From Lachnoclostridium phytofermentans ISDg (GTDB lineage: Bacteria; Bacillota; Clostridia; Lachnospirales; Lachnospiraceae): a stretch of DNA of 64,000 bases. Location of the stretch: the NCBI RefSeq assembly GCF_000018685.1, contig NC_010001.1, positions 3,748,001 through 3,812,000 of the forward strand, written 5' to 3'. The number at the start of each line of letters is the position of its first letter. The first letter of the stretch is position 1. Positions 44,846 through 54,070 of the stretch are shown in pieces. Made by a program: the position numbers and the translations under genes. The notes below the pieces were generated by a model, which saw only the letters and a list, made by a program, of their open reading frames with translations, ran no database searches and was not told where the DNA came from.

Positions 44846-45814
44846 TTATAATATCAACATTAATCCGCAATTTCTAACGATACCACTCTTTAGATATCCT
44901 CGATTAATTGCTATATAGCGTCTTTTAATAAAGTTTGATTGAAACATCTTTAGATACTCTTCCACGATGGATTTTTGATGTCTTTGCAAGTCCTCATGGA
45001 AAAAATGTAAAAATTCTTCCGCTTGATCACGATTTTTAGCTAGCGTTAGCTTTTGATCTTTGATTGACGACATTCGTTTGCGAACGTAAGAGGGAAAATT
45101 TATACTTCCAACTACATTGGCGGAATGTTGTCTATAGTCAAGCGTAGCTTTTGGTAAATAACTAATATGCCCAAACGCTGCTGCAATTAACGCCATCCAC
45201 CAATCATGATACCTAGCAGCATTTGGAGTCTGGGAAAGATAATACTCAAATGCTCGATTAATCATAATCGTACATCCAATGCACTTATTTTCCATTAATA
45301 GATGCGCTAGATCAATCTTATTTAAATTAAAATGTTGCGTCTTAAAAAAAGATTCCGATATCTCATTCAGATTTTCATCCACAATTACAGTGTCGGTAAA
45401 CACAAGCAATGGTTGGTCAACACCATAACGTTTTTCCATCTGTTCCATACGCTTTAATGTTTTACTTACCTTATCAGCATGCCATACATCATCCTGGTCA
45501 CAGCACATAAAGTATTTTGCTTCTTCAAAATTCTCCATTACCGTTTTAATTCCGTTTAGAAAGTTCTTCGTAACACCTAAGTTACGATGATTTTTATAAA
45601 AGTGCAAATTGTTCTCATAGCGATGTTTATATTCCTTTAATATCTGAATGGTTTCATCGGAAGACCCATCATCAAAAACATGTAATACAATATTTTGATG
45701 ATTGCATGTTAATATAGAATCTATTTGCTCCCTTAAGTATTTTTCACCATTATAGGTGCTCATAATGATATCTACCCTGCTCATATTAATACCCATGCCT
45801 TTCATTGCCTGCAA
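44846..45814 (-). CDS. Family 2 glycosyltransferase (rhamnosyltransferase-like)
   Basis: The product is a GT-A fold enzyme with VDIIMSTYNGEKYLREQI at the start, HVFDDGSSDETIQIL, and the metal/nucleotide motif CCDQDDVWHADK. This is typical of enzymes adding rhamnose or related sugars to surface polysaccharides. The start is ambiguous: the ATG at 45814 is the longest, but 45784 (MSRVDIIMSTYNG) matches the usual N-terminus. It follows another GT2 gene by five bases, so they form a two-gene operon. It is predicted to be cytoplasmic or membrane-associated. Confidence 0.88.
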   Translation of the reverse strand: MQAMKGMGINMSRVDIIMSTYNGEKYLREQIDSILTCNHQNIVLHVFDDGSSDETIQILKEYKHRYENNLHFYKNHRNLGVTKNFLNGIKTVMENFEEAKYFMCCDQDDVWHADKVSKTLKRMEQMEKRYGVDQPLLVFTDTVIVDENLNEISESFFKTQHFNLNKIDLAHLLMENKCIGCTIMINRAFEYYLSQTPNAARYHDWWMALIAAAFGHISYLPKATLDYRQHSANVVGSINFPSYVRKRMSSIKDQKLTLAKNRDQAEEFLHFFHEDLQRHQKSIVEEYLKMFQSNFIKRRYIAINRGYLKSGIVRNCGLMLIL

Positions 45815-45819
45815 TCAAA

Positions 45820-46788
45820 TTAATTCCAATATGACTTATTCATACTAAGCCATACTTTGAATGGCTGTGGTAATAATCGATGTTGCTTCCCAAGAAGATA
45901 ACCCAAGTATTTAAATCCACTTTCTAGAACAAAATCAATCAATTCTATATATTCTTTTTGATCCATTAAATAACTAATTGTTTGCTTTACTAGCTTTGTG
46001 CCTTCCTTTTCAGAAGAGATATTTTTAAATATCGACTGATACTCCTCTTGAGAAACGCCCAAATCAAAATTTCTTCGGAGTTGTTGCATCCATGTGTAAT
46101 GATGACTATGAGTTACAGTTGCTTTACTTGCATAATAAACCTTATACCCAGCCTTAATTACTCCTGCTGCATATATCATATCTTCATTAAACATTGTTCT
46201 TGCAACAAATCCTCCTAAATCCTCATAAACCGACTTACGGTATGCTGCACATACATTAGAACAGAAGTAAGTCTTAATTCCAAGACGATCCAAATCCTCT
46301 TTTGACTTTATCTGATCTGTAGATGGATAATTAAATATTCTTGTATATTTTTCAACTAACTTAGCATTCTGCGCTGCTTCCTGTCTTCCATAAGTAACAG
46401 CGACTTCCTCCATCTTGAATGGTTCTATTAGATTTTCTAATAGGTATTCATTATTTGGAATCGCATCCTGTGTCATAAATACCATATATTCAGAATTTGA
46501 AAGACTAGCACCATATGCTCTTGTACCACCATGGTCAAATTCTGATTGCTCAATGGAAATTAAATGAATGTCCACAGATTCACTTCCTGCGATTTTTGTA
46601 CGAGAGACCAATTTATCAACTCTTTTTTTGATTACCTCTGTTGCGTAATCTGGTAATACCTCTGTATTAAGAAGCCATATATTCTTAGGCTTTATGGTTT
46701 GTTTTAATAACTGGATTAATAGCTTATCAAACTTCTTGTCCGGTCTATACAGCGGTATTATCACATCCAGATTCTTATTTTGATCCAT
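45820..46788 (-). CDS. Family 2 glycosyltransferase, probable rhamnosyltransferase
   Basis: This 322-residue GT2 enzyme starts NLDVIIPLYRPDKKFDKLL. It contains FDHGGTRAYGASLS, FMTQDAIPNNEYLLE (a DxD-like site) and RTMFNEDMIYAAGVI. The C-terminal pattern YLGYLLGKQHRLLP followed by SMNKSYW is common in rhamnosyltransferases of Firmicutes. It probably builds a cell-surface glycan together with the next gene. No other polysaccharide genes are in the window. Confidence 0.88.
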   Translation of the reverse strand: MDQNKNLDVIIPLYRPDKKFDKLLIQLLKQTIKPKNIWLLNTEVLPDYATEVIKKRVDKLVSRTKIAGSESVDIHLISIEQSEFDHGGTRAYGASLSNSEYMVFMTQDAIPNNEYLLENLIEPFKMEEVAVTYGRQEAAQNAKLVEKYTRIFNYPSTDQIKSKEDLDRLGIKTYFCSNVCAAYRKSVYEDLGGFVARTMFNEDMIYAAGVIKAGYKVYYASKATVTHSHHYTWMQQLRRNFDLGVSQEEYQSIFKNISSEKEGTKLVKQTISYLMDQKEYIELIDFVLESGFKYLGYLLGKQHRLLPQPFKVWLSMNKSYWN

Positions 46789-46964
46789 TGTTCTTCATCC
46801 CATTCCTTTGTTGATATATTCATGATTATATCCAAACAGATAAATCTCATTCTTTCTCTTATAGGAAAGCAGTATGTATAATCCATCTCATTATATGCTA
46901 GAACAAAGAGTCCGTCAAGAAGTCACACATACCCCATTTGCTTTCATACATACCCCCTTTAGTT

Positions 46965-48023
46965 TCAATATGCTTCTAGCACATAGTGACCTGGTGCTCG
47001 TTCAACCATTCTTTGAGCGTCCCTTTCCTTATATTTACTAGAAATAATATTAAATTCTTTCCACTCGTCTTTACTTAAAACATTAACAAATTTACTCTCG
47101 CTGTGTTTACCTGATATAATATCAACTTCTCTTCCCTTGTATTTATTTGAAATTACATCAAAATTTATATTCCGAGAACTTGGTTTCATCTCACTTTGGT
47201 TATCATTTAGTTCTCCTCTTCTCTCCATAATTACTCTTCTTAACGGATCAGGTTTTGGAATAGAGGAAATCAACATCTTGGTATAAGTATGATAAGGAGT
47301 TGTAAAAAGCCGATTCGTCGGCGCTATCTCAACAATCCTTCCATGATAAAGAACTGCGATTCGATCTGTAAAATATCGCATTACTGACATATCATGTGAA
47401 ATAAAAAGGTAAGTTAGCCCGCGAGTTTCTTGAAGTCTCTTCATAAGATTTAATATCTGTGCCCGCACTGAAACATCTAAGGCTGAAATAGGTTCATCTG
47501 CCACAATAAATTGCGGTTCCATAATAAGTGCCCTCGCAATACCAATTCGCTGCCGTTGTCCTCCAGAAAATTCTGTTGGATATCGATTTTTATATTCAGG
47601 CCGTAAGCCAACCTCAAGCATTATTTTATCAATCAGGCTTTCCCTCTCCGAATTCGATAATGCTTGATTCGTAGCAAAAAGCCCTTCTCCAATAATATCT
47701 GAAACTTTCGCTCGCTCATTTAGGGATGCCATTGGATCTTGAAAAATCATTTGCATTTCATGACATAGCGTTCTTCTTGTATCTGTAGATAGTTTATGAT
47801 TAATTTTCATACCTTTATAAGTTATGTCTCCTTCTACTGTATCAATCATTCGCATGATTGCTCTTCCTATCGTAGTCTTTCCTGAACCAGACTCTCCCAT
47901 AAGACCAAAGATTTCTCCTTTTTGAATCGAAAAGCTTGCTTTCTTTACAGCCAGATTTTCTCCGCTTTTCCCATGATTTCCCCCATATCCAATTGATACT
48001 GAATTTAAACTTAATAATTCCAA
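46965..48023 (-). CDS. oppF: Oligopeptide ABC transporter ATP-binding protein OppF-like, with atypical tail
   Basis: This 352-residue ATPase has Walker A GESGSGKTTIGRA, signature FSGGQRQRIGIARAL, Walker B FIVADEPISALDVS and FISHDMSVMRY. It energises import with OppD. After YHTYTKMLISSIPKPDPLRR the usual Cys-containing oligopeptide-transporter C-terminal block (GCRFHPRC type) is missing. In its place, at about residues 285-338, is a Lys/Ser/Ile-rich stretch with repeated (N/D)(V/I)IS(N/G/S)K(Y/H) units, before the normal ending APGHYVLEAY. A 132-base gap separates it from oppD. Confidence 0.9.
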   Translation of the reverse strand: MELLSLNSVSIGYGGNHGKSGENLAVKKASFSIQKGEIFGLMGESGSGKTTIGRAIMRMIDTVEGDITYKGMKINHKLSTDTRRTLCHEMQMIFQDPMASLNERAKVSDIIGEGLFATNQALSNSERESLIDKIMLEVGLRPEYKNRYPTEFSGGQRQRIGIARALIMEPQFIVADEPISALDVSVRAQILNLMKRLQETRGLTYLFISHDMSVMRYFTDRIAVLYHGRIVEIAPTNRLFTTPYHTYTKMLISSIPKPDPLRRVIMERRGELNDNQSEMKPSSRNINFDVISNKYKGREVDIISGKHSESKFVNVLSKDEWKEFNIISSKYKERDAQRMVERAPGHYVLEAY

Positions 48024-48155
48024 GATAGATCCTCCAGCTAAGTCTACTTACTTAGGAATATTATATTTTTAATACATAGGTTTCAGCAAAGTCCAAATAC
48101 ATAAGATTACAACTAAATGCAAACACATCTAATAATAGTCTAGCCTCACTTGCTT

Positions 48156-49211
48156 CTAATCATATGTGTTCCTAATTTCCTTTGAATTTCCCATATGATA
48201 ATACTCTTTTAGAATTCTAGGTAGCTCTACCTTCGGTGCTCTCTTATCCATTAGCCAAGATTTTACCTGATGTGTGTCACTAACTTTATAGTAAGGAGGA
48301 GCACAGGTAAAATCCCGAACTAAAGCATAAGGATTTCTTGGTGCAAATACATCACCTATTATTTTTTCCCCCGGATTTGGTAATGTTCCACTTAGATAGA
48401 CTAGCTCCTGCCCCGGTTGATAAAGAGCAGGTTGAGATGACAACAACGACCAAGTATAGGGGTGTCTTGCATCACGAAAGATGTCCTCACTTGTTCCAAC
48501 TTCGATAATTTCTCCTGCATACATGATAGCAACACGGTCAGCGACCTTTGCAACTACTCCAAAATCGTGCGTAATATAGACAACCGTCAATTGGTATTTA
48601 CGCTGTAATTCCATCAATAAATTAAGTACTTGTTCTTGTATCGTAACATCTAGGGCAGTCGTTGGTTCATCACACAATAATATCTTTGGTTTACATGCAA
48701 GCGCAATCGCTATTACAACTCTTTGCCTCATACCTCCAGAGCACTCATGTGGGTAATAATTTCTTGCTCTTTCAGGATCACGAATTCCAACTTCAGTAAG
48801 AAGTTTGATTACTTCCTCTTTTCGCTTCGCTCTACTTAGTGATTGGTGGATTGAAATTGCTTCCTCAATCTGATCTCCTATTGTGAACAAAGGATTTAGG
48901 CTAGTCATAGGATCTTGTAATATCATCGCTATCTCCTGCCCTCTAATATTCCTAAAATCTCGTTCCAAATGATAAGCTGCTAAATTTTTTGCCCGATACA
49001 AAATTCTCCCTGACACAATCTTTGCATTTGGTTCTAATAGTCCAAGAATAGACTTTAATAATACTGATTTTCCACAGCCAGATTCCCCTACAATAACTAA
49101 ATTCTCTCCTTTCACTACTTCTAGACTTACACCACGAAGCACATGAAGTACTGATTTTCTAACAATAAAATCCACAGTTAAACTTTCTATTGATATAATG
49201 CTTTCTACCAT
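48156..49211 (-). CDS. oppD: Oligopeptide ABC transporter ATP-binding protein OppD-like
   Basis: This ATPase has Walker A GESGCGKSVLLKS, signature CSGGMRQRVVIAIAL, Walker B ILLCDEPTTALDVT and YITHDFGVVAKV. The C-terminal region keeps the normal oligopeptide-transporter extension (PNPGEKI...FAPRNPYA...CAPPYYKV). The frame runs upstream to 49277, but that part is repeat element. The ATG at 49211 has GAGGGG upstream and is preferred, giving 351 residues. It follows oppC after a 212-base modular repeat. Confidence 0.93.
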   Translation of the reverse strand: MVESIISIESLTVDFIVRKSVLHVLRGVSLEVVKGENLVIVGESGCGKSVLLKSILGLLEPNAKIVSGRILYRAKNLAAYHLERDFRNIRGQEIAMILQDPMTSLNPLFTIGDQIEEAISIHQSLSRAKRKEEVIKLLTEVGIRDPERARNYYPHECSGGMRQRVVIAIALACKPKILLCDEPTTALDVTIQEQVLNLLMELQRKYQLTVVYITHDFGVVAKVADRVAIMYAGEIIEVGTSEDIFRDARHPYTWSLLSSQPALYQPGQELVYLSGTLPNPGEKIIGDVFAPRNPYALVRDFTCAPPYYKVSDTHQVKSWLMDKRAPKVELPRILKEYYHMGNSKEIRNTYD

Positions 49212-49423
49212 ACTAACCCCTCTTCTGTTGCAATAGTGTGAAAAACCTTGATTTTTTACACATAAAACCATACCCATTCAGTAGGCATGTAAAAGAAATA
49301 TTTAATTTAAGAAATCTAAGGTTTCTTTCACCTTGAATACATGCCAGCTTAGTAGTAGGCTGGAAGTTTGTGCCGAGGATTACGCAGGAACTTCTGTGTG
49401 AGAAATCTTGATTTTTCACGCTA
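49212..49423. repeat. Modular intercistronic repeat, copy B (oppC-oppD gap)
   Basis: It shares with 27287-27466 the ctgttgcaat block beside the ribosome site (about 49224-49234), the palindromic gtgtg...acac module (49236-49261, with a further copy at 49396-49420) and the core at 49347-49369 (agtagtaggctggaagttt). Between them is an extra fold with ggcatgta / tacatgcc ends (about 49284-49345). Confidence 0.8.
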
Positions 49424-50398
49424 TTATCTGTGATTTTTCGGGTCTGCAGCATCCGCAAAAGCATTTCCAATCAGATAAAAGGAAACTGTAATAATAGAAA
49501 CAATCAAAGTTGGAAATAAAAGCTGATACCTAAGCCCTGGCATCATCAGTTTCGCTCTTCCTGCTTGAATTAGATTACCAAGGCTTGGAATATTTAATGG
49601 TAGCCCTAAGCCAAGATATGTTATGAATACTTCACTTCCTATCACAGACGGAATAGATAGTGATACTCTCATCAGAATAACGGAAATCAGATATGGCATG
49701 CAGTTCTTTCGAAGGATTCTTGATGTACTAGTTCCAAGCATTCGAGATGCTATATTAAATTCCTTATCCCTAATTAATAGCATCTGATTTCTAATAAATC
49801 TTGCCATTTGAATCCACCCAGTTGCACAAAGTGCAAGTATTAAAGTCGGTATTCCTGGTCTTAATATATAGGAAATTAAGATTAGTACAATTGTAGAAGG
49901 AATATTATCAAGCAGATTATAGATTTCTGTAAAGAATGCATCAAGCTTTCTAACATAACCCCATAGTAATCCAACTATAGTTCCGATGAAAGCCTCCAAG
50001 AAGGATACGGTAATTCCTAAAAACAAAGAAGTTCTAGTACCTGCCCATGTTCTGCTCCATAAGTCCTGCCCTATCGAATTTGTACCAAACCAGAAGTCCT
50101 TATTCGGTGCTTGATTTCTAATTTGCTGCCCTGTTTTCCTACTGTTATAGATTAGATTCGGATCCTTTTGCTTTGGTAAGTAAGGCTGTATTGTTATAAA
50201 AACAATTAATAACAAAAGGACAAACAAGAAAAACATTGCAAAGCGATTTTTTGCAAAGGTTTTCCATGTGGTCTTCCAATATGAATCTTCTTCTATATCC
50301 CTAATCTTATTTTCTTCTATGATTCGATTCGCAAAACGAAAGGAGTCTAACTCTGATGCATTTGCCCACTCTTTCGTTTTTTGTTCTCGCCACGTCAT
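49424..50398 (-). CDS. oppC: Oligopeptide ABC transporter permease OppC-like
   Basis: This 324-residue permease has a cytoplasmic N-terminus and about six membrane helices. FGTNSIGQDLWSRTWAGTRTS is the classic OppC/DppC opening, and the EAA loop region includes REFNIASRMLG-type sequence (seen as KEFNIASRMLGTSTSRIL). The end PSLGNLIQAGRAKLMMPG and NAFADAADPKN is typical. It starts one base after oppB ends. The substrate is probably peptides, judged from the family only. Confidence 0.93.
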   Translation of the reverse strand: MTWREQKTKEWANASELDSFRFANRIIEENKIRDIEEDSYWKTTWKTFAKNRFAMFFLFVLLLLIVFITIQPYLPKQKDPNLIYNSRKTGQQIRNQAPNKDFWFGTNSIGQDLWSRTWAGTRTSLFLGITVSFLEAFIGTIVGLLWGYVRKLDAFFTEIYNLLDNIPSTIVLILISYILRPGIPTLILALCATGWIQMARFIRNQMLLIRDKEFNIASRMLGTSTSRILRKNCMPYLISVILMRVSLSIPSVIGSEVFITYLGLGLPLNIPSLGNLIQAGRAKLMMPGLRYQLLFPTLIVSIITVSFYLIGNAFADAADPKNHR

Positions 50399-51337
50399 CT
50401 AAGCACCTCCCCTTGAAGTTAATTTCACTCTAGGGTCAATAAGACAAAGTAGGATATCTCCTAACAGAACCCCTAAGATTCCTGTTACTGCAAATAAAAT
50501 GACAATTGCCTGTACCATCGTATTATCTTGTCTTTGAATCACCTGAACAAGCAACCCTCCCATTCCTGGAATACTATATAACGACTCTACATAGATTGAG
50601 CCTATCATTGTATTAAAGATGGAGTTTGGTAGATACTGAATCATTGGTACAATCGCATTCTTTAGCATATGCTTTTTAAGGATTCGATCAGAAGAAACAC
50701 CTTTCACCTTTGCTAAGATAACATATCCTTTATTTTCTTCCTCTATGAGATACCTTCTAAGCCATGTTGTATAAAATGCTATATTTCCAAGGGACATAGA
50801 GATGACCGGAAGAATCCACGTTGTTATATCATTTGCATGATAAAGCATCTTAATATGAAGTTTTTCCGTCCCAATTGCCTGTATTAACAATATGTAAATA
50901 GCAGAAGGCACCGCCTGTAATATAACTAGAAATAGCGTTCCAAGTCGGTCAATCCACTTTCCCTTATGAGAAGCCATCTTCATACTAAGTGGAATGGATA
51001 TTAGAAGTGCTAAAAATAAGGAGCTTAATCCAAATTTCATTGAAATAGGTATTTTTTGTTTTAAGATATCGGTTACTAAAACATTTGCCATATAGGTTCG
51101 CGAATGGCCAAAATCTCCATGAAAGGCACCTTTCACATAATGAAAAAATTGTACTGGTAGAGGATCAAGTAGCCCCATATTCTTTAGCCCTGATTCAATT
51201 TGCTCCTTCGATAATTTTTCGTAATTTGGGAAATAGCCCTCAATTGGCATCATCCTAAGAAGAGAGAAGACGATAAAAACTACAAGAAGTAAGGTTAGTA
51301 TTGAGCGTATAAATCGGCGTAATATATATTTTCCCAT
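50399..51337 (-). CDS. oppB: Oligopeptide ABC transporter permease OppB-like
   Basis: This permease has MGKYILRRFIRSILTLLLVV at the N-terminus, the GLLDPLPVQFFHYVKGAFHGDFG-type block (short: LDPLPVQFFHYVKGA) and an EAA loop with YVILAKVKGVSSDRILKKH. The frame opens at 51400 inside oppA, but the ATG at 51337 has AAAGGAG at good spacing and gives the standard N-terminus, so it is preferred (312 residues). It overlaps no gene in that form and joins oppC directly. Confidence 0.92.
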   Translation of the reverse strand: MGKYILRRFIRSILTLLLVVFIVFSLLRMMPIEGYFPNYEKLSKEQIESGLKNMGLLDPLPVQFFHYVKGAFHGDFGHSRTYMANVLVTDILKQKIPISMKFGLSSLFLALLISIPLSMKMASHKGKWIDRLGTLFLVILQAVPSAIYILLIQAIGTEKLHIKMLYHANDITTWILPVISMSLGNIAFYTTWLRRYLIEEENKGYVILAKVKGVSSDRILKKHMLKNAIVPMIQYLPNSIFNTMIGSIYVESLYSIPGMGGLLVQVIQRQDNTMVQAIVILFAVTGILGVLLGDILLCLIDPRVKLTSRGGA

Positions 51338-51363
51338 GACTTCACTCCTTTTCCTAACCTTCA

Positions 51364-53211
51364 TCAACCATCCTTCTTTTGTTTTTTCTCCTTCTCCCAA
51401 ACTGCCTTATTAATTTCCACTATTTTGTTATTCAGTATCACTTTATAGTATTTCATCCCTTTGTATCTTGAGGTAGAAACTCCAAAACTTGCATAGGAAC
51501 TTTCATAAATATTTAACTTTGTCATCTGATAAGATACCGGTGATATACTAAATGGTATCACTAATGCATGTTTAATCAGAAAAGCTTCCGCCTCTGAAAA
51601 TGCTGTATAACGTTCTTTTATGTCTAGTACACTTTCTTTCGCTTTTGTAAGTAACTCATAATAGGTATCAATGACAGGCTTGATGGATAGTTTTTCTTCC
51701 TTTGATGGTAATAGATTCGTTGCCAAGTCATCATCAAAAAACTCTGTAAAGGTCTGCGGGTCTGCATAATCAGCTCCCCAGTTACATTTTAACATCGCAT
51801 AATCTCCTCTCTCCCTTACTTGAGAAGTAAAGTTCTGAGAAGGTCCAGCCTCTACTATAAATTTCACAAAATCTTTTCCTAGAAGATTTTCCATCTGCTG
51901 TGCTATAACAATACATTCATTTGCCCAGTCGGTAGAATTAGCACGATATCGTAATAAAATCTTTACCGGGAAGGTACAACCTACCTCTTTTAGCTCCTGC
52001 TTAGCCTTCTCTTTATAGATAACCGCCATATCTTTATTAAAACTATCTCGTTTGGATATATCATAGAGTGCTGGAAACTCTGTGTAATCTTCCTCTTCAA
52101 AGCGAATGAAGTTAGGGGGGGTAATTGTATTTAACAAAAGTTCTTCTGGGTGGTTTGGTTCGGCTACTCGAAGTGCTTTCACTCGGTCCATCGCACTCAT
52201 AATAGCCAAGCGAAAATTCTCATTCTGAACTGCCTTTTTCCAGTTCTGAGGCTCATATCGTTTATCAAATTTCGGATTAAAGTTAAATATGTAAAAGAAG
52301 GAGTAATCCGTTTTTTTTCTACCTCTACTTACCAGATCTTTTGTATTTTCCTGATCCATAAATGTATCAAGTAAATCAGAATGTATCGCTGCATAATCAA
52401 TTTCACCGCGTAATGCAAGTGCGGGTGCCAAGGTTGCTGCCTCTGAGTTATAGGTTTCTTCGATTCTTTTTATATAAACACGATCAGCGTCCCAATTTTC
52501 TTCATTTTTTTGATAAATACGTTTTTCTTGAGGCTTAAATACAGATAGTCTGTACGCTCCATTATAATAGAGCGTATCTGGTCCTGTTGCTGCACCAAAT
52601 TGCTCTTTTAATTCGTCTAATAAAGGACCATAGGCTGGCATAAAGCATCCATACGTTAAGTAAGATAGGAAATAAGGGCAAGGTTGTTCTAGTGTATAGA
52701 CTAATGTATAGTTTCCAAAGGATTTTACTCCGACTCTTCTAAAGTCTCCTTGTCTATCATAATAATCTTTTGCATTCTTAATTAAACCAAACAAGAGCTT
52801 TGCAGTCTCACTCTCATATTCTTTGGTTAAGACATATTGCATCGCACTGACAAAGTCCTTTGCAGTTACTTCTGCTATCTTTTCTCCTTTTTCATTTACC
52901 CAGTATTCTCCTTCCCTAAGTTCGAATGTAACTGAAAGTCCATCCTCACTTACCTTCCAACTTGTCGCTAACGAAGGAATTAAATTACCAAAGGAATCAT
53001 ATTCCACAAGAGTATCAATCACATTAGCACCAACTCGTATTTCATGAGAAGATGAGGTAACGAGATAATTTAAGGTAGAAACCTCAGAGGAATACAACAA
53101 ACGATAGGTCGACTCCTCATTATCTACTATTTTACTTGTCCCGAAGCATCCTGATACAAACAGTAAACTAAAACAAAGTAAAAGAAGAACAATTCTTTTC
53201 TCTACTTTCAT
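51364..53211 (-). CDS. oppA: Oligopeptide-binding lipoprotein OppA-like
   Basis: This solute-binding protein of SBP family 5 has a signal peptide with lipobox LFVSGC (Cys22). Family features include YRLLYSSEVSTLNYLVTSS, GAYRLSVFKPQEKRIYQKNE with WDADRVYIKRIE, and CNWGADYADPQTFTEFF. It captures peptides outside the membrane for the OppBC channel. The frame begins at 53232, but the ATG at 53211 has GGAGG six bases upstream. It is the first gene of the opp operon. Length (615) is within the family range. Confidence 0.93.
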   Translation of the reverse strand: MKVEKRIVLLLLCFSLLFVSGCFGTSKIVDNEESTYRLLYSSEVSTLNYLVTSSSHEIRVGANVIDTLVEYDSFGNLIPSLATSWKVSEDGLSVTFELREGEYWVNEKGEKIAEVTAKDFVSAMQYVLTKEYESETAKLLFGLIKNAKDYYDRQGDFRRVGVKSFGNYTLVYTLEQPCPYFLSYLTYGCFMPAYGPLLDELKEQFGAATGPDTLYYNGAYRLSVFKPQEKRIYQKNEENWDADRVYIKRIEETYNSEAATLAPALALRGEIDYAAIHSDLLDTFMDQENTKDLVSRGRKKTDYSFFYIFNFNPKFDKRYEPQNWKKAVQNENFRLAIMSAMDRVKALRVAEPNHPEELLLNTITPPNFIRFEEEDYTEFPALYDISKRDSFNKDMAVIYKEKAKQELKEVGCTFPVKILLRYRANSTDWANECIVIAQQMENLLGKDFVKFIVEAGPSQNFTSQVRERGDYAMLKCNWGADYADPQTFTEFFDDDLATNLLPSKEEKLSIKPVIDTYYELLTKAKESVLDIKERYTAFSEAEAFLIKHALVIPFSISPVSYQMTKLNIYESSYASFGVSTSRYKGMKYYKVILNNKIVEINKAVWEKEKKQKKDG

Positions 53212-53441
53212 CCACTGCCTCCAACGCCCCACCTAAATGGTAAGATACAAATCCTGTCTTTTAACTTTATTTCCTACCTACTGAAAATATGAGTTAGTAA
53301 ACAAGAAAAATACGCCTTGCATACTTTTCTTGATATGAATTAAAAATTATCTTGCTTTATGAAATATAGACAATGAAGTCATACATATTCGGTCTCCGTG
53401 TCCATCATCTCATTCAATCAAAATATCAATGATTACATATT

Positions 53442-53684
53442 TTAATTTTTGTAAACTCTTTTAAAATAAACCATAGCATAAATTATTCCAGAAAAAATAA
53501 ATGCTATTTCTATAAAAAAAATCCAACCATTCTTTCCGTTAAATTGTACAATTGTGTTTCCTAATAAAATTAGAAGTATAGATGCATATTTAAGATTAGA
53601 TGTAGATAATTTCGAAATAAATAAACTGTTAATTCCAAGTAGTGTTAAGAATAAAATAATTAAAATAAAAATATTATAAATCAT
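53442..53684 (-). CDS. Small three-helix membrane protein, unknown
   Basis: This 80-residue protein is almost entirely hydrophobic, with three predicted helices (about 2-22, 33-48, 53-73) and a basic end FKRVYKN. I do not recognise the family. A perfect AGGAGG lies 10 bases before the ATG, which supports expression. It stands alone between oppA and the GH25 gene, in very AT-rich DNA. Confidence 0.6.
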   Translation of the reverse strand: MIYNIFILIILFLTLLGINSLFISKLSTSNLKYASILLILLGNTIVQFNGKNGWIFFIEIAFIFSGIIYAMVYFKRVYKN

Positions 53685-54070
53685 TCATGAAATACCTCCT
53701 ATTAAATATATATTGAAAGAATATTAGAAACTATATTATATTACTATTATTAATATAATTCTACATAAATGTTAATAGTTAGTGTAATGTGATATTGATA
53801 TTTTATATAAGTGTTATATAAGAGTTTCAAGATAAACCAGTATGAGCTGTAGTGTGATTAATTGAGATATAGAAAAAAAGAGAAGAATCTCCACGTCCTA
53901 GTTAGAAGTTCTTCTCTCATTTTTTATAAATTAGTTATCTCTATTTGTGTTTTATCCATGACAAGTAAATATTAACAAAGCGTACTTTTTTTACTTGCTT
54001 GTAATATCATTCACTCATTTATAGTAAGTTCATGATATCTATCGTTGCAATCATATTCAAAAAATATTCC
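53685..54070. other. Gap between small membrane protein and GH25 gene
   Basis: This AT-rich gap of 386 bases has no supported gene and contains one terminator hairpin (53880-53916). Confidence 0.5.
53880..53916. terminator. Terminator downstream of the GH25 gene
   Basis: The stem gagaagaa...ttcttctc has T-rich flanks on both strands (CATTTTTTA on plus; TTTTTTTC on minus). Confidence 0.6.

Noticed and set aside
49213..49470. Minus-strand 85-codon frame across the oppC-oppD gap
   Set aside because: It lies in the repeat element and oppC coding DNA, in a different frame, with no ribosome site.
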